Of a stretch of DNA of 64,000 nt, positions 11,703 through 26,313 are shown piece after piece (within the stretch, counting starts at the first letter, position 1; every line of letters starts with the position of its first letter). Source of the stretch: Sweltsa coloradensis (Eukaryota > Arthropoda > Insecta > Plecoptera > Chloroperlidae); contig JAMZAV010001453.1 of assembly GCA_024449915.1 (NCBI GenBank), positions 62,001-126,000 on the forward strand. The letters are read 5' to 3'. Below the pieces are notes generated by a model. That model did no database searches. It saw only the letters and a list, made by a program, of their open reading frames with translations, and had not been told where the DNA came from. The translations under genes and the position numbers were made by a program.

Positions 11703-12501
11703 TGGATGAGCGTAGCGAGCGTAGCGAGCGGAAGCGAAGACTTCAATTTCACTGACCCCCCAAAAAATTTAGCTCGGGTGTTTTTTTTTTTGTTTTTTTT
11801 TTTTTTTTTTTGTTTTTCCGTCTGTTTGTTCGCTCGATTCCGGGCAAACGGCATATGCGATCTTGATGAAAATTTGACCGGACCTTCGTTTTCTCTGAAC
11901 TTAGAGGTGTATTGTTTTTGGGTACAATCGAAGAAATATTTCTCATGAATATCGTACTTTTACGATTTTTTTCGATTTTTAGTGCGATATTTTCGTGACA
12001 TTTGGGCCGATTCTGACCAAACGGGTGGGACTAGAACGTTCATATTTCACATGGACATTAAGATTATGGTGATGTAGTACCTTTTGAAAGAAAAAGTTGA
12101 AAAAGTTAGCTAGAATCCATAGAAATAAAGGTTTTAATATTAGTTTTTCAATTTTTAGTGCGATATTTTCGTCACATTTGGGCCGATTCTGATCAAACGT
12201 GTAGGGCTACAACGTTCAGATTTCACATGGACATTAAGGTTATGGTGATGTAGTACCTTTTGAAAGAAAAAGTTGAAAAAATTAGTCAGAATCTACAGAA
12301 ATAAAGGTTTTAATATGAGTTTTTTGAAGTTTATAATACCAATTAACAAATAACAATAGAAACTTGACAACAATCACCTCCACAATGCATTCAAAAAGCA
12401 CTTGCAAAGGAAAAGTGCAAACAAACGCACAAAACGCAAAAAAAAACTTACAAAAAAAACGCTCATCCATCAACGCGGCGGGACTTTAGCGTTTTCCTAG
12501 T
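11703..12501 (+). mobile_element. Helentron-like element, subfamily A
   Basis: It starts TGGATGAGCGTAGCGAGCG with an extra AGCGTAGCG-type unit before AAGCGAAGACTTC, then carries GACCCCCC, a variable T tract (11,781-11,815) and TCTGTTTGTTCGCTC. A 'GCGATATTTTCGT...ACATTTGGGCCGATTCTGA' block occurs twice (about 11,983 and 12,161). It ends GCTCATCCATCAACGCGG, hairpin loop, GCGTTTTCCTAGT. The flanks are T and T. Confidence 0.9.
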
Positions 12502-12982
12502 TAAAAAGTAATATTAAACTTTTGGTACTTGTTCATTAAAGGGATCCCCCCCCCCCCCCCCAAAAAAAAAATGGTAGGTTAGTGGGGTTGGTGGTTCACG
12601 AAGCGCCGTGGGGGGGGGGGGCTTGCTGACCACGACAACGCACTTCATGCTCCCCCCACAATAATAATTGTGATGTGCGAGGGAAAAAAATATTTTTGTA
12701 ACAAACAAGATATTACGCATTAACATAAATATATAAAAGTTCGGTACTTGTTCATTATAGGGAGTACCCGGCAACATTCCTTTTCTTCCCCCTACCTTAG
12801 GCCTCCCTAGCCTTTCATAGGCTAGAGTGGAGCATTATGGCCTTACAGTTGACGCGCCCTTATACCAACTGAACTTAAAAACTCTATTATTTATACCAAT
12901 ATAATTATCAATTTTAAATGCAAATGTTCCCGGGTACTCAACACATGACTCGCTCACTCGTCTAACAACAACTTTGGCGTTT
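12502..12982. other. Nothing recognised; homopolymer C/G runs
   Basis: Contains a C15 run near 12,546 and a G10 run near 12,611. No gene or clear repeat is seen. Confidence 0.4.
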
Positions 12983-13053
12983 TCTAGTCTAGTTGGCTAA
13001 GGCGCCCTTATACCTGAACTGTGGAAGACCGGGGTTCAATCCCCTGGTCAGGA
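12983..13053 (+). tRNA. tRNA-like sequence, probably a SINE head
   Basis: An A-box-like TAGTTGGCTAAGG and a B-box-like GGGGTTCAATCCCC lie at tRNA-like spacing, with a GGGG/CCCC T stem. The acceptor stem does not close well and no clean anticodon arm is visible, so this is more likely a pol III retroposon head or pseudo-tRNA than a functional gene. Confidence 0.35.
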
Positions 13054-13146
13054 AAGATTTTGTAATTTCTAGATTGTATTTATTAAATTATTAAACATGT
13101 TTTGAAATGCATATAACGCAGTGTAGTTTACCATCTGTGACAATAC

Positions 13147-13792
13147 GTTTGTTTGGTTTACCTAGTGTAGTGTAGACTTGTGTAGTGTAGGTGTAGGCCT
13201 TGAAATCAAATTACACTACACTTTACCCAGGATAACCAAACGTTTTTTAAGCTACACTCTACACTAGATTCGCTCACATCGAAACTGTCAAACTAAAAAA
13301 AACATAATAAAACAACAAACAGTACTGTTGAAGGCACTAAATGAGTCAAAATGATAGAAAATGTGTACTATCTGAACGATGAAAAGCTATTTGGAACATA
13401 AACTTCAACGTGCTTATCCTAATTGAGGTTAGAGTACCCTACGCATTTGCCCTCATCACAAAACATAGTGCCACAAATAAAATACTTCGAATCAGTTTCT
13501 AATACGTAATTATAGACTATAAATTGATTTTAGGAGTTATATCCGATTGTCAATGAAATAATGTGTCATTCATCATGTTTTAAGCTGTTTTCTCTTCAAA
13601 TGTTGCGCCTAAATTTTTACACCTACACCCTACACGACCTCCTAGAGCTCGTGTAGAAATTCTACACTTTACACTACACGAAGTCAAACCAAACGGCTAC
13701 ACTTTACACTACACTTAATACGAAAACGCTTTTTAGACATTTTGAGCCTACACTAGTGTAAAGTGTAAGTTCGTGTAGGAAACCAAACAAAC
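13147..13792. mobile_element. Inverted-repeat element with TGTAGTGTAG subterminal repeats
   Basis: The left end GTTTGTTTGGTTTACC and right end GGAAACCAAACAAAC are inverted repeats. Inside them the motif TGTAGTGTAG (or its complement CTACACTACA) and TTTACACTACAC occur repeatedly near both ends, a layout common in hAT-like non-autonomous elements. It has no coding capacity and the target duplication is not clear. Confidence 0.6.
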
Positions 13793-16700
13793 CTAATACT
13801 ATGGAAAACATAGCCCGTACAAAATACGTGTAAATAAAGCAAGGTTTATTCAATCTTCGAGCGGAATTTGGGGGTACCTTGACGTGCAACATTCGATAAA
13901 CCTTGGGCACGGCATTTCACAGCCAGGCAAATAACAAACAAAAATATTTTTTTCAAAATCAAAACATTGACGTTACAATAATTTCTACACATTGACAGCC
14001 TATTTTTTAATTAATTATTTCTTGTAGGTTTAAATCGAAGTAAATCTAGCTGATTTTGTTAGCAGTTCTCAGTTAACTCGTACCGGATGTCTGTTTAAAA
14101 TTTTAGCGCAATCTGTTTAGCGGTTCGGCTGATTTTCGAAGTACACACACACACAGACCCACAGAATCACAGAAGCGCCGTTTGAGTTGAATGGAGTCAC
14201 TCATTCGCTACAGTCCCTCGTTTAACAATCGAAAAAAATCGTAGAACGCAAGATATGAAAGATGCACGGTTTACGAAATTTTTACAATACCATTGATTGA
14301 TTCAAATCGCCAACTTTTCTGTTTTACTTGTCACAAATCTTTTCAATAAGTCAGAATTATAGTTTTTAGAAAAACCAACAAGAAAATTCAAGTTTTCGAT
14401 ATGGATAGATTTATAAGTTGTGTTTAAAAAAATGTTAAAATAGATGCGTCCTCTGAATTAGATTTAACCTTATCAATGACCTTTAATGTGTTAGTACACT
14501 ATTTGCAAGTTATTATCAGGTTTAAGCAATATTATTGTTTTAAATAAAGCCTATTCATACACTATTTGAAAGTGTTCTGTTGTTTTGTATTTATTATTTT
14601 GTATTAATAAATTATTAATTTATTAATTCAACGTATATCGGTCCTATTCAGTTAAAAACTTATTTACAATTGAGGACAATACATTTTTGTCATCATTGCA
14701 ATGAAGAACGTATTTGAATTTCATTTAGTACAGTTAATTATGTTTATAAAGTACACTTCAATTTTAGATTACAAATTAAAAAATAAAACATTGAACACTT
14801 ACGTTAGGTAAAAGTATTTTTCAAATATGATTTGTTTTTATATACAATGCGCGATATAAAAATTCTCAAATGGAGCTGTTTTTTTTAAATAACCTTGAAT
14901 ATTTATAAACAACTCGTTTTTTACATTTCTCATTTGCCCAGTCAGACATAATATGGTTTTAACAATTAAAAATAGTTTTGCAACAGTATCTTATACTATA
15001 TTTTTCCTGATTGAAGTGGCAGAATACACAATTTTGATGAATGTATGGACACAGCTCGGGTGTTTTAGGTACTGGAACCTCTTTTATAATTTTAGTATGT
15101 ATCATTTTGTCATTATGGCAACACGTCATAACAATGCGTTACAGGTTGTTAGAAAAGTGCAGAGCACAAATACTTGTTGTGTAACAAACCTACGAAATTA
15201 ATAATATAACTTTTAATTCCCTAAAATTAACATTGTTACAGAAATATACAATGTGTTTGTTCGATATCTTAGATGTCGTAGTCTTCTCAATATATTATCC
15301 AATCGAAGCAAAATGTTAAGAAAATCTCAATTCAAATGTTTTTGCCTGCTTTTCGTCGCAAAAAACTTTCGTCGGAAGCTTTGAAATCCTCAGTCAAAGA
15401 CCTGTTGTACGTATTTTAGAACAATAATTATTTTTCACTTCTTACGTATGGTCTTTAAAATATTATGTAGTGTTCATTCTTTGCATAGCAAATTTTGTTT
15501 TCTACATTTGTACTGATACATAAAAATTTCCAAATTCTTATAAACATAATTGTAATGTGTGTTGATGACATGAAGATGCACAACACAACTTGGGACAACT
15601 ATTATGAAAAATAAGTCTTTCGATATAAAATAAAACTTAAAAGCACACGATTTTACATCAATTCTATGCATACATATTATTATGTAAATCAGGGATACTT
15701 AAAATATACCGATGACAAAATAGAGTTTTATTCTATTAAAACAGGTGACATGATAATATAACAATATTGATAAACAATAACAAAAGAACAGGTAAACAAT
15801 ACAAAGAATTATTAACATAGATGTTAATACAAAATATTGCAAAGATGCTCCCCGGTCTAACAATGTTTAAAACGTGTACGTAAAAGTGCTAATTTCTTTA
15901 GAAATAATACTTGGATTTTACTTGAAAACGCTACAGGTCTAAGGTTACAGATTTTGTAGGTTTTCTTTAAATTTCATTGAGACCGGAGTAACCCTTTATC
16001 TGGTAGAAATCAGATATATTTTCAAATAACCAAAACATGTGGTTGAACTACGATAGTATGGGGAACAATTTGTTCAAAAGCGTGGCGAAGAGTCTACGGA
16101 AGTGGGTTCCGTCTTACGTTATAAGGGAAAGGTTATCGTAATATTTTCTATTGAAGACTAAGGTTATTTACGAGTTTTTTGCTTATAAACTTCGGGGCAA
16201 TGCTGTGCGGCCCGGTAACTTGCTCTCCACCCCCCCCCCCCAAAAAAATAAAATAAAAAAATAAATATATATTATATATTTTTACATGTTGGCTTACGAT
16301 TTGTTTTAAAACCAGTACGTACACCTCTGTTTTTTTAATACTTTTTAGAAATAAATAAATAAATTCGCATTTAGTCTACCCACTCAGTCAAATTATAACA
16401 GATTTTCAGTGGGGGACATTTTGTTTTTGAGATCGGTTGAATGACTGGACCTAAAAATCTACAAACGATGTTACAATATATGTTGCGGCACTTTGCATTG
16501 CTCCAAAGGTTGTTACGAAATCAAATTATGAACAGTTTTTTTAAATTTTTTCCTTAGTGTATTTATTTATGAATTACCCTTATTCAAATAACTGAAAAAA
16601 GTGCCAACAAATTAATATTATCAACTATATTAGCCCAGAATATATAAACAATTATTATGAATTTGTCAAGAGGCATTGACAAATCATTTGATACGGTGTT

Positions 16701-16993
16701 TTAGGCTAAAGGAAATTTATATTATTTTATAGATATAATTTTTTTAATGTTATTTTGTAAGTTTATATGAATAAAACAATTCGTTGTTTTTCAAATACAA
16801 ATGGTTTGGACTGTCATTATTTAATAACTTTTAACTTTACTCCAATTATCATTTCGGGGAAAGGAAATGAGCTTGTTGATCCACTTTGCTTCTGAAGACC
16901 AGAATTTGGTATTGAACTGATAAGATAGATTAGTCGTATTAATGGTTATTATTAACTATGTTATGATCCTGATGACTTTGTTTGTATTTACAG
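13793..16993. other. AT-rich region, no gene recognised
   Basis: Short open frames only. At 14,630-14,690 a patch (ATATCGGTCCTATTCAG, then ACTTATTTACAATTGAGGAC) resembles the LINE 3' UTR at 45,590-45,640 and is probably a 3' fragment of that LINE family. A C11 run followed by an A/T tract occurs at 16,231-16,275. An upstream exon or promoter of the gene starting at 16,994 may lie here but I could not identify it. Confidence 0.4.
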
Positions 16994-17061
16994 TTGGACT
17001 CTGATCGCGATGAGGGCGCTGTTCTTGCTCCTGGTGGCGGGGATCACGCTTGCTCCAGGAG
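16994..17061 (+). CDS. Exon with start codon and signal peptide
   Basis: Acceptor CAG ends at 16,993 and donor GGTAAA starts at 17,062. The ATG at 17,010 opens 17 codons plus one base: a short Arg-containing n-region, a Leu/Val/Ala h-region and a TLAPGG-like c-region, giving a textbook signal peptide. The acceptor before the ATG implies an upstream 5' UTR exon. Confidence 0.75.
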
Positions 17062-20000
17062 GTAAACATATCGAACATCCACACACAATCGTAACTGTGT
17101 AACACATCGTCTTTGGCTGAAATATTGAAAGTCGATTGAAAGTTGAGGAGTCGTTGAGGCTAGCACGGAATCGAGTTTCGGTGTTCGAATATCTGTGGGT
17201 TTCTTTGTGGGGGGAGGGGGTTCATGGTTGTTATACAGCGATTGAGTCATACCATTCAACTCAAACGAGACTTTCTCGGTTCCTGTGTGAGTGAGTGAGT
17301 TCGCTCCACAATAGCCTAACCGCTGAGTAGCGCAACGCTGACATTTTAAACAGACTTCCGGAACCATTCCTCAATAAAAATCCGTTTAGCTAAACTCACA
17401 AGAAATAATTAATTGAAAATAGGCTGAGAAAGCATCATAAAATTTAACGATATTTTTTTATTGAACAAATCATTTAATCGAATCACGTTTTGAGTGCAAG
17501 GTGGTCACAGGTCAATGCATGTCAGTGACAAATGTGTGTCGAGTTGCTGAAGTTCAAGGTTCCCCAACACTTTGCCGGGAGATTGAGTAAGACCCAAGCC
17601 TTGCAATCTCGCCTCGCTCGCTCCTATTGTGTTCTATCCACCTCATACCCAGTTTCCCCTATGAGGTACACTGTTCAAAACACAACTGTTCGTGATCACT
17701 TTACACGTTCCATCAATTCAGTTCACATTTGCTCTCATAATCTTTCCCTTTTCTCTAAAAGTCCATCTACTTAGCATCAATTATTTATAATAACCTTTCG
17801 AATAAAATTCGCTTATGCCCATCTGGCATTTTTTTCAAATCTGATCTTAAGTCCTTCCTCCTTAAAAACAACTATTACTCACTTCATGAGTTCGTATCTG
17901 ACGGCTCTCCTAAATAAATAACCTTGTTGATTGTATTTTCGATGTATTAATTATGATTGTATTGTGTGTATCATTTGTAAATGTAATTGTATTTTTTTAT
18001 GTTTCATAATTGCATTATTTATTTATGTACTATCTATAAAATTTACCCTCTTCAATCTTAGAACCACCTTATTCATTTCACTCCACCTATCTCTCTCTCT
18101 AGAGAATAGGCGGAAGTGTTATACTTTTACTTGAGGGGAGTCAAATGAATAACAAATTACTTACTTACTTACTTTAAATAAATTGTTATTTAAATGGTTA
18201 ATCTAGAGATGCGTGCCACGTATGACATTAATTAATTTTGTTGCCAAAAGATGGAAACTTTTAATGTCCAACTTACAAAAAAATGAAGATATTTACCTGA
18301 TCTTACCTCTTTACCTGATTAGGCCTATTTTTATGAAATTGTATTCAAGACGGCCGCTGTTATCAATATAAATTGATGTCAAATTGAATGAAATAAACAT
18401 TATTTCAATGCTTGAACATACGAATTTGACGTTTTGAACGCCTGTACACTCGTTTTTTTGTTTTTTTGTTTTAGAGATTGTTAGTTGGAATTACATGTTC
18501 GACCCCATAACCCCACCGTTGGTTACGCCACTGCTCTCTGTTCTTGCAGTGAACACGTCAGCCTCTGACCCACAGCCCGTGTATGACGTCACTACTGTCT
18601 ACAAGCTGCGGGATGAGAACGAAGGATCTGATAACAGAGGTAAGAGTGTTTACTACTATTCAAAATTAGCAAATATTTAATAAATTGTCTATTACAACCT
18701 TAATGTATATTTCCTTTTTTCAGAACACAGTAAAACATACAAGTATAACAAAGACAATCATTAAATATTTTGCCCCCTAAATAATACAATAGTAACAAGA
18801 ACAAAGCACAATAACAAAATTAAATATAAATAAAATACATGGTAAACACAGTGGAGGTAACAGAAGGGGTGGCGGAGGTGAAATCTTCCCCTCTTCTCAT
18901 TATGTTCCGACTTTGATTTATCCCGTTGTTAGGTATGGTTCTGCATGCCACACCAAAACCCTTAAGTCTATTCTCATAGCAGTATAGCTCTTGTATGAGT
19001 GCAATGTCCACATCCATTTCATCCATGTATTAGTTGAGGCATAACCGCCCTGGCCCTTTTCGTGTTTAGTTGAACAATTCTGAGATTTTGACGTTTTCTA
19101 GCCATTTTTTTTTCTTCTTTAGGTACTCAATAGCCCTTGAATACTCCGGACATTCTTGTCGTCATGAGAGTGTTTATGTGGTTTGTTCTTCATTCTACAG
19201 ACGGGGCATGTTTTGCCTTCTCCCCTGTGCACACAGTCCGCGGCCAGGTGTCCCTCCCGACCACATTGTTTGCACTTGCTCGTACATCTCGTGCGAGTGT
19301 GGTCATATCACTGACAGTTATAACATTTGGTTACCTGAAGGTTCTCTGAGGCCTTATGCGACCTCCAGCGCAGCAAGACTTTGCCAGGGAGAGAAATCTC
19401 CTGGTTTTAGGGTGACCAGATGGCCAGGAGTGAATTTCGGGACACTCTTTTAGGCGAAAAACAGCAGGGGGGTTTGGGGGGCTCGCCCCCAACAACAGCG
19501 CCGCAGGCGAATTTTTTTAAAATCGGGGTCTTTGGAGTGATTTCTGAGCGTTTCAGAAAAAATATCGAACTGAATTTTATACTGAAATACTGTCCTTTAA
19601 GTAGTCAAAAATCAGAAAACCTAAATCAAATCGAACGCTGGCGAGAATTATTAGGTATTGAGTTTTGGGACTTGGAAAGTTGGTACTTGGTAGCAAGTAA
19701 GGGATTTTTTTTTTACAAGATATAAATTCAATAACAGTTTATTACAAAATAAACTTACTATAATTAGCAATAATTAATAGTTAAATAATCATAATCATTA
19801 TAATAATAAAGGTACCTAACATCGAAGTAAAGAAACTCCACACACACTGCCGTTTCTGTTTGTGCCACGCCGATTGCCGCGTCGCAAGCGCTAAGCTAAT
19901 ACGGCGTATTTACGCAACAGACTGACAGTTGTGGCGGCGCGACAGAAATTACAAATTTACTGCCGACAGTTTCTCGTCTCGTAATTGCTTTTTTGTTTTT

Positions 20001-22631
20001 ATTTTCTAGTTGAAATTTCTAATTTATGAATTTTTTGAAAGCAAATAAAATAAAATGGTGAATTGACCAATTTCGGGACAAAAGGCGTCCCGAAATGAAA
20101 TATTTCGGGACGCGGGACAATTGCGTCAAATTCGGGACTGTCCCGCATTTTTCGGGACGTCTGGTCACCCTTCCTGGTATACTTCCGTGCTTACCTCAAT
20201 TACAATATTTGTTTCCCACGCCCATGGCCTTTGCTATCGTTTCTAAACTTGATATCTACAGCCTCTCTGAAATCGTTTAGGCTTTATAGGTGTTACGAAT
20301 AACTCTCTATCGATCAACTCTTCATCACCGATATCTTTATCATCTTATAATAATGTGATGATGTGCCTTGGATATAACTTTTTAGGTAAGATCACTTTAA
20401 GGCCAACCTTCTTGATGTCTTCATTTCCCGTAAATGTTTTTGAGATCTGGCTCTGAGAGTGAGGTAACCTCTAACTACACAGTTAGTTTGAGTAGCTCGT
20501 ACATTCCTCACCTGGAGAAGTAAGTCTTACCACCCAACTGAAATCTTTCCAGTAGGTGAAGAATGTACGAGGAATGTTATGCACATCAGTTGAGATTTGC
20601 TTTCAACTGTCATCCTTTCGGCCTCAGTATCGCCTTCATTTCTTGCATTTCTCTCCGCAGACTGCGCGAAGGTAGCTGCAGACCTTGCGCAGGTAGTACT
20701 CACTTGTTGAACGACTTTGATAGCAATCCCCAGGTTAGTTGCAGTTTCTGAGCACTTACCTCTTTCGGATTGCAGCTCTTTGTTTAGCCGCTCCTGCCTT
20801 AAATGACCGTCCCCATTCTTCCAGTTTGTTCCATAATGAGTTGTTGTAGCACTGAGCTTGGTATTCTCGTGCACCGCACATGTTACCAGCGTCTCCATCT
20901 CCTCCACCAGCATTAGTATCTCCTAGATGTATTCTTTGGACATTCTGCTCTGCGTACCGAGTTGGTCCTCTCTGCGCTCTTGGTAGCCAGGAAAATAGCC
21001 ATCATTGTGTCCTCTGTCTGGAATCCTACGGGAATCCTGGGCCCCGATTCTCTGGCCAGTTCATCTCTCCTATAGCAGCCCAGCATGGGAATCTGCGATG
21101 GTGGGCTGCCGTTGGAGCTCGAGTCTGAGCTCAAGTTAGTATTGTTTTTTCAACCTTCTCATTAAGAGAAGTGTCTTTTACATTGATAGGTATTTAAGTA
21201 TTGTATTTATCTGGTAGCTTCAATTTAAGTTCATATTTCATATCTGATCCCACGAGTATTTGTGAAATCAACAGGTCCGCCGGGCATAGCATAATTACCC
21301 GGTAAGGCTTCATTTCGTAACCGATCCCGCCACTGGACGGCCCTAAGTCCTGGCAGATAGGCTGGTGTAGCATACGGCTGCCCAATACTCGACCTCAGGG
21401 CTCAGATTCCCGCCGCATGGCCGAAGCCAGGATATATTAGGGTGTCCCCACCCATCAGGCCAGCCAATCAAGGCAAGCCGGCCACCCATTACAGTTTAGC
21501 ACGCGCATAGGCCACGATTCCCCTAGTACGATAGCCAGCTAGGGTTTGTCGAGGCAATCACAGCGCATAACAACGATATGGTATGTCTGGGCAGAGGTAC
21601 GCTTGCCGCCTCTCCGTTGGGTCTGGCCCAGGAGATTGTAGTCGAGTTGAGCATCGGCCTCATCGAGGACCCAAGCCCACCTACGTAGCTCGCTCGCCTC
21701 ATTGCATGGGTGTTTCTCCAATAAAATAAAATACAACAATACCTTCTTCACATTGATCATATTTGGGGCTTAAATTCCAGAAATCTTGAACGAAACATTG
21801 AACCGACTAATTCAGGCTAAATTAGAAGATTCCTTGAAATCAAAGACAAAATGTAATCATTGTGAATGAGGTGTTGCTTTTTTTTACTTTGCACATTGTG
21901 TTTTGTTTGAATTCAAGGAATCTGAAAAAACTTGATTGCCTAATTCAGGCTGAAAAAGAAGATTGATTCATTTTATGTCTAAAATATAATCAACGTGAAT
22001 GGGGAATTGTTGTATTTTTTCATCTGTACACATTTTGATTGTGTTTTGTCTTTGAATTCAATGAACCTTGAGTGAAACAATAAACTGTCTAATTTAGGCT
22101 CTTATAGGTTCATTCAATCAATAATATTTGTCTCCACAAGGTCTACCAAATATTTCAAGAACCAAAGCCTAGAGCAGAGAAGAGAGAGAAATCCCCTCTT
22201 TCCCCACCACTTTCATGGCTAAAGCAATCTTTGCTGATCCGTGAACTTCTGAAGAGATATGCGGTGTCTGGAATTAGCTCTTTCTAAACAATAACTAGGA
22301 AAACGCTCAGTTGGACGCGTTGTTGAGCGAGCACCGGTACGTGCAACATGACCCGAGTACGATATTCCCATAAGGCCCACCACACAGTGTAGGCCTAACT
22401 GGATATTGACATTGTACACTATATACTATTCCAACATCTTTGCATTGTACTAATTCACGTCATGCCTTCTAAAGTGTATCTTTGTATCTTCACTGCCTCC
22501 TTCATTTTTTAACATCATTTTTCGAATTATGATTACCAATAAGTCTTTAAGGTCTTGACCGATCTAGCTGAAAATTTGGAAAATATGAGAGAATGTTGTA
22601 CTTAGTGACCCTGCAAAATTTCATAACGATC

Positions 22632-22674
<43 letters not shown>

Positions 22675-25600
22675 CCAACCATCGAATTTTGTTCAAAAAC
22701 TATACAGCAACCTGCCTAGGTGGTATGTACATGTGTAAAAAATTTCAGGCCGATCAGAGAAACGGTGCGACCTGTATCGAAGCAGTAACAGAAAAAACAA
22801 AAAAAAAACAGACATTCGAGCCATAAGAGTCAAGTGGAGACGCTCGCTACGCTCGCTCAATGATAACATTTGACATTGATTTGTAGTTTGTAAATGATGT
22901 TCTTATATTACAATAAAGATACAGAACTTTCACTGGGGTAAGAATCAAGAGTAATTTATAATCTTACTCTGCCTGACCCAACACTTACAAGGTTGATCAG
23001 CCTCCAGGGGGTCCTGATTTTTTTTTTTATTTGGATACATACAGCATATAGATAGAGTCTACTTAATCAACTTTAAAAATGTATGAATTTAAAATGTGCA
23101 CAAAAAATATACTTTTAAACCCCCAAAATAACACTCCTTCTTAGAAATAAATAAATTTTTACTGAACCACTTGCCCAAATTGCACCAAAAGTGAATTATT
23201 TTCTGAAAAGATTTCGAAAACGTCACTATAATATAGGATATTTTTCTTCTGAGATGAAAGATCTCAGCAATGCTACTTTCATGTGAAGCTCTGTGCGATG
23301 GGACCTAGCTCGAAAATTACTATTCCTGGGATTCTGTTTATTTATTTATTTATATATTCTGTCGGAATATTTTCTTTCAGCAAGCAGATTAATTCATTTA
23401 TTGAGTAGGCCATGAGTAGCACTGATATAATATCATCAGGGTACAGAGTGAATTCAATGCTTAACAGATACAGATTAAAATCATTTGTAAATCAAATATA
23501 GAATAGGGGCTCAAGCAAAGAACCTTGAGGTACTCCTAACTTTATTTATAGTTTGTCAGATTTTTTATTAGATGACAGATTCCCTGACTTGTATCCAGTT
23601 TCCAAATACTGAGTCCTATTCGTCAGATAGGATTTGATCCAATCGAGGCATTTACCACGGATCCCGTACATACTAAGTTTATTAAGCAGCAAAGTATTGT
23701 CAAAATGCAATCGAATGCCTAACTTAAGTATACACAATTTTCAGCAGTAAACCTACCCTTGACGAGGGACTTGAAAATGTCGTTTACAAAGTCTTTCAAG
23801 GCCGTTTCTGTTGAATGCTTTGCTCTTAAACCATGTTGATTTTCCATAATGATGTTGCACTTATCAGTGAAAGCTACTAGTCTTGCATACATGGCAAGTT
23901 CAACAACTTGAGAGAAAGCTGACAACAGGGATATGGGCCGGTAGTTTTAAGTACCCTTTTTTATAGATGGGGGACTACACGTGCCTCTTTTAACAATTCC
24001 GGAAGACCCCCTCTTCAAACGGCTTGTTAATTACAAAGCACAACTGAGCTTCCAGGAGCTTTTTCATTCATTTAAGCATACTTCATTGAAAATCATCAGG
24101 GCCATATGAATTCCTATTTGCAAGGTTACTGATCATTTCAAGTATTTCTGACTCAATAACGATTCTGAGAAATAAGGAGTTAATAATTCCCTGGGTAAGC
24201 ACCCTTTTACAATAAATAGGATGGATTTGAACTTGTTATGATCGACCAGCATTTGTGAAGTAATGATTAAATTCATTAGCCACTTCAAGAGGGTTTGACG
24301 TAATGTGACTATCTTCGCATTCTTTATATTTATTTTTGCCTGTCTCTATTTTTATAATATTCCACATACATTTTAGATTTATTTTTAGGGTTGAGGATTT
24401 GATTTGAAAGGTGGCATTTCTACACTAGACGTACTTTATGTCTGTATTTGGTTCTAAAAAGTCTAAGCCTGGCCCTTGCCTCTTCTCGGTTATCCTCATT
24501 TCTTTAATTTTCGAAGTACATTTTCTTAAAGGTGGCATTATGTACAGGGATTAAGTGCAATAAATTCCATTATAAATTAATTTATCAGTCACTGTTGCCG
24601 GTGGTGGGTGGCTAACCCACTTATATAACCAATCGCAGCAACAATTGTTCTATTATGCATTAATGAAGATGGATCTTGAGGGAGTTTGGTTGTATAATCT
24701 GAGGTTTTCTGCTCTAGGTCTGGTGGGTGTGCCTGATTGCTACGCGGCAGGCGACAGCTGCGACTGGAATGGATCAGGGTGGAGCAAAACGGACAGCAAC
24801 TACGCGTTAGCTCCGTTTCCAGTGGAAGGTAAGGGGTTATCTTTAGGTGATTTCTCGAGTGCATGCTGCATGCTATTTTTGTGGTAGTATAAACGCAGTT
24901 CGGATAGACGCCTCGTGAATCCTGCTAAGGGATAGGATCTAGGCTGATGAGATCTGATTGGATATAGTTCTCCAGCTGACAGTAATGCTCCACGTATACA
25001 GTTTTGCTTCACAGAAAACTGAACATTCAGTTTCGTGTCCAAGCCCCCCCCCCCCATCCTTTTGTAAAAAAAAGTGTGAAAGTGCACTTTAACGTTTCAA
25101 TTGAGAATATAGAAGAACTGTTTTATCGCAATACTAATGGCAAATTACCATGACCAAAAGAGGATTTTAGTAGATATAAAGTAAGTTATTGTGATGCTTT
25201 AAAACGCACAGATTTTACAATATTACCTTGAAAAGAAAACTTGTGGATTAAAAACAGGATTTAAGTAGATAAAAATGTGGTTATTGTGATGCTTTAAAAC
25301 GAACAGATATTCTCCGAAATGACCTTGAAGGAGAAAAATTTTCGGGGGGCAAGACCCCCGGGCCGCCCGCTTAGCCTTCGGTACATATGTGAAGTGATTG
25401 GTTGACCCCCCCCCCCCTTTTATGAATTCTTGGATACGCGTTTGGTAACATTACTGTCAACTGGATAAGTAACGACAATAAAATCTGATCAGCCTAGAGT
25501 CTGTCAAGTAGGGCATTCACTCGACATCTGTCTGAACTGCGTCGTTGGTCTCGTTGGTCTTGTGGTAAGCGTCTCTGCTTCTAATTCAGAAGGTCTACGG

Positions 25601-26246
25601 TTCGATTCTTGACAGATTCAGAAGATTTTTCAACTTCTAATTTGAACTTTCGTCATTCAATTTTTGGCTTAGGAATTTTTGTAAACGGTGACTTGACGTC
25701 CTAGCAAACTGGCACATAATACATTGTTAGGTTGTTCTTAATCACCTTTGATGATTCTGGTGCGGTCCGCAGGTGGAATCATGTCCAACTTGATTGATCG
25801 ATGTTTCCTCATTAAATATGCCGGTATCTAGTTGGTCATTGTTCACTTGTCGATGGTGTCGGTGCCTGCAGGGTTGGTTTGGTCGGCTTTCTGATAATCA
25901 GTTCTGTGACTGAGTGGGTAGACTCAGTCACCTAAAGATTTGTAGCATCGTGAGGGTGATCTTCTGCAGGGTCTTCAGCTTGTACAGCTGTTGCCGGGAC
26001 AGTCATGTTTTAATGGCTTCCAGGCAACTTGTTCTTGCTCTTGTTTGTAGCCTGTTGTATTTATGTTTGTGAAGTGTTAAGGCTTAGAGAACTGTTTATC
26101 GTGTTTGGAAGAGTTCGCATCACACTTGGATAAGGTGGCGCACGATGTTGACGAAGTTAGGAATATTTAAAAGCTGCGTGTCAGGGAAACATCCCCTTTT
26201 AAATTAAATCCATTGTCCTTGGCGGTGGTGGTGGGGAGAGGGAGTG

Positions 26247-26313
<67 letters not shown>

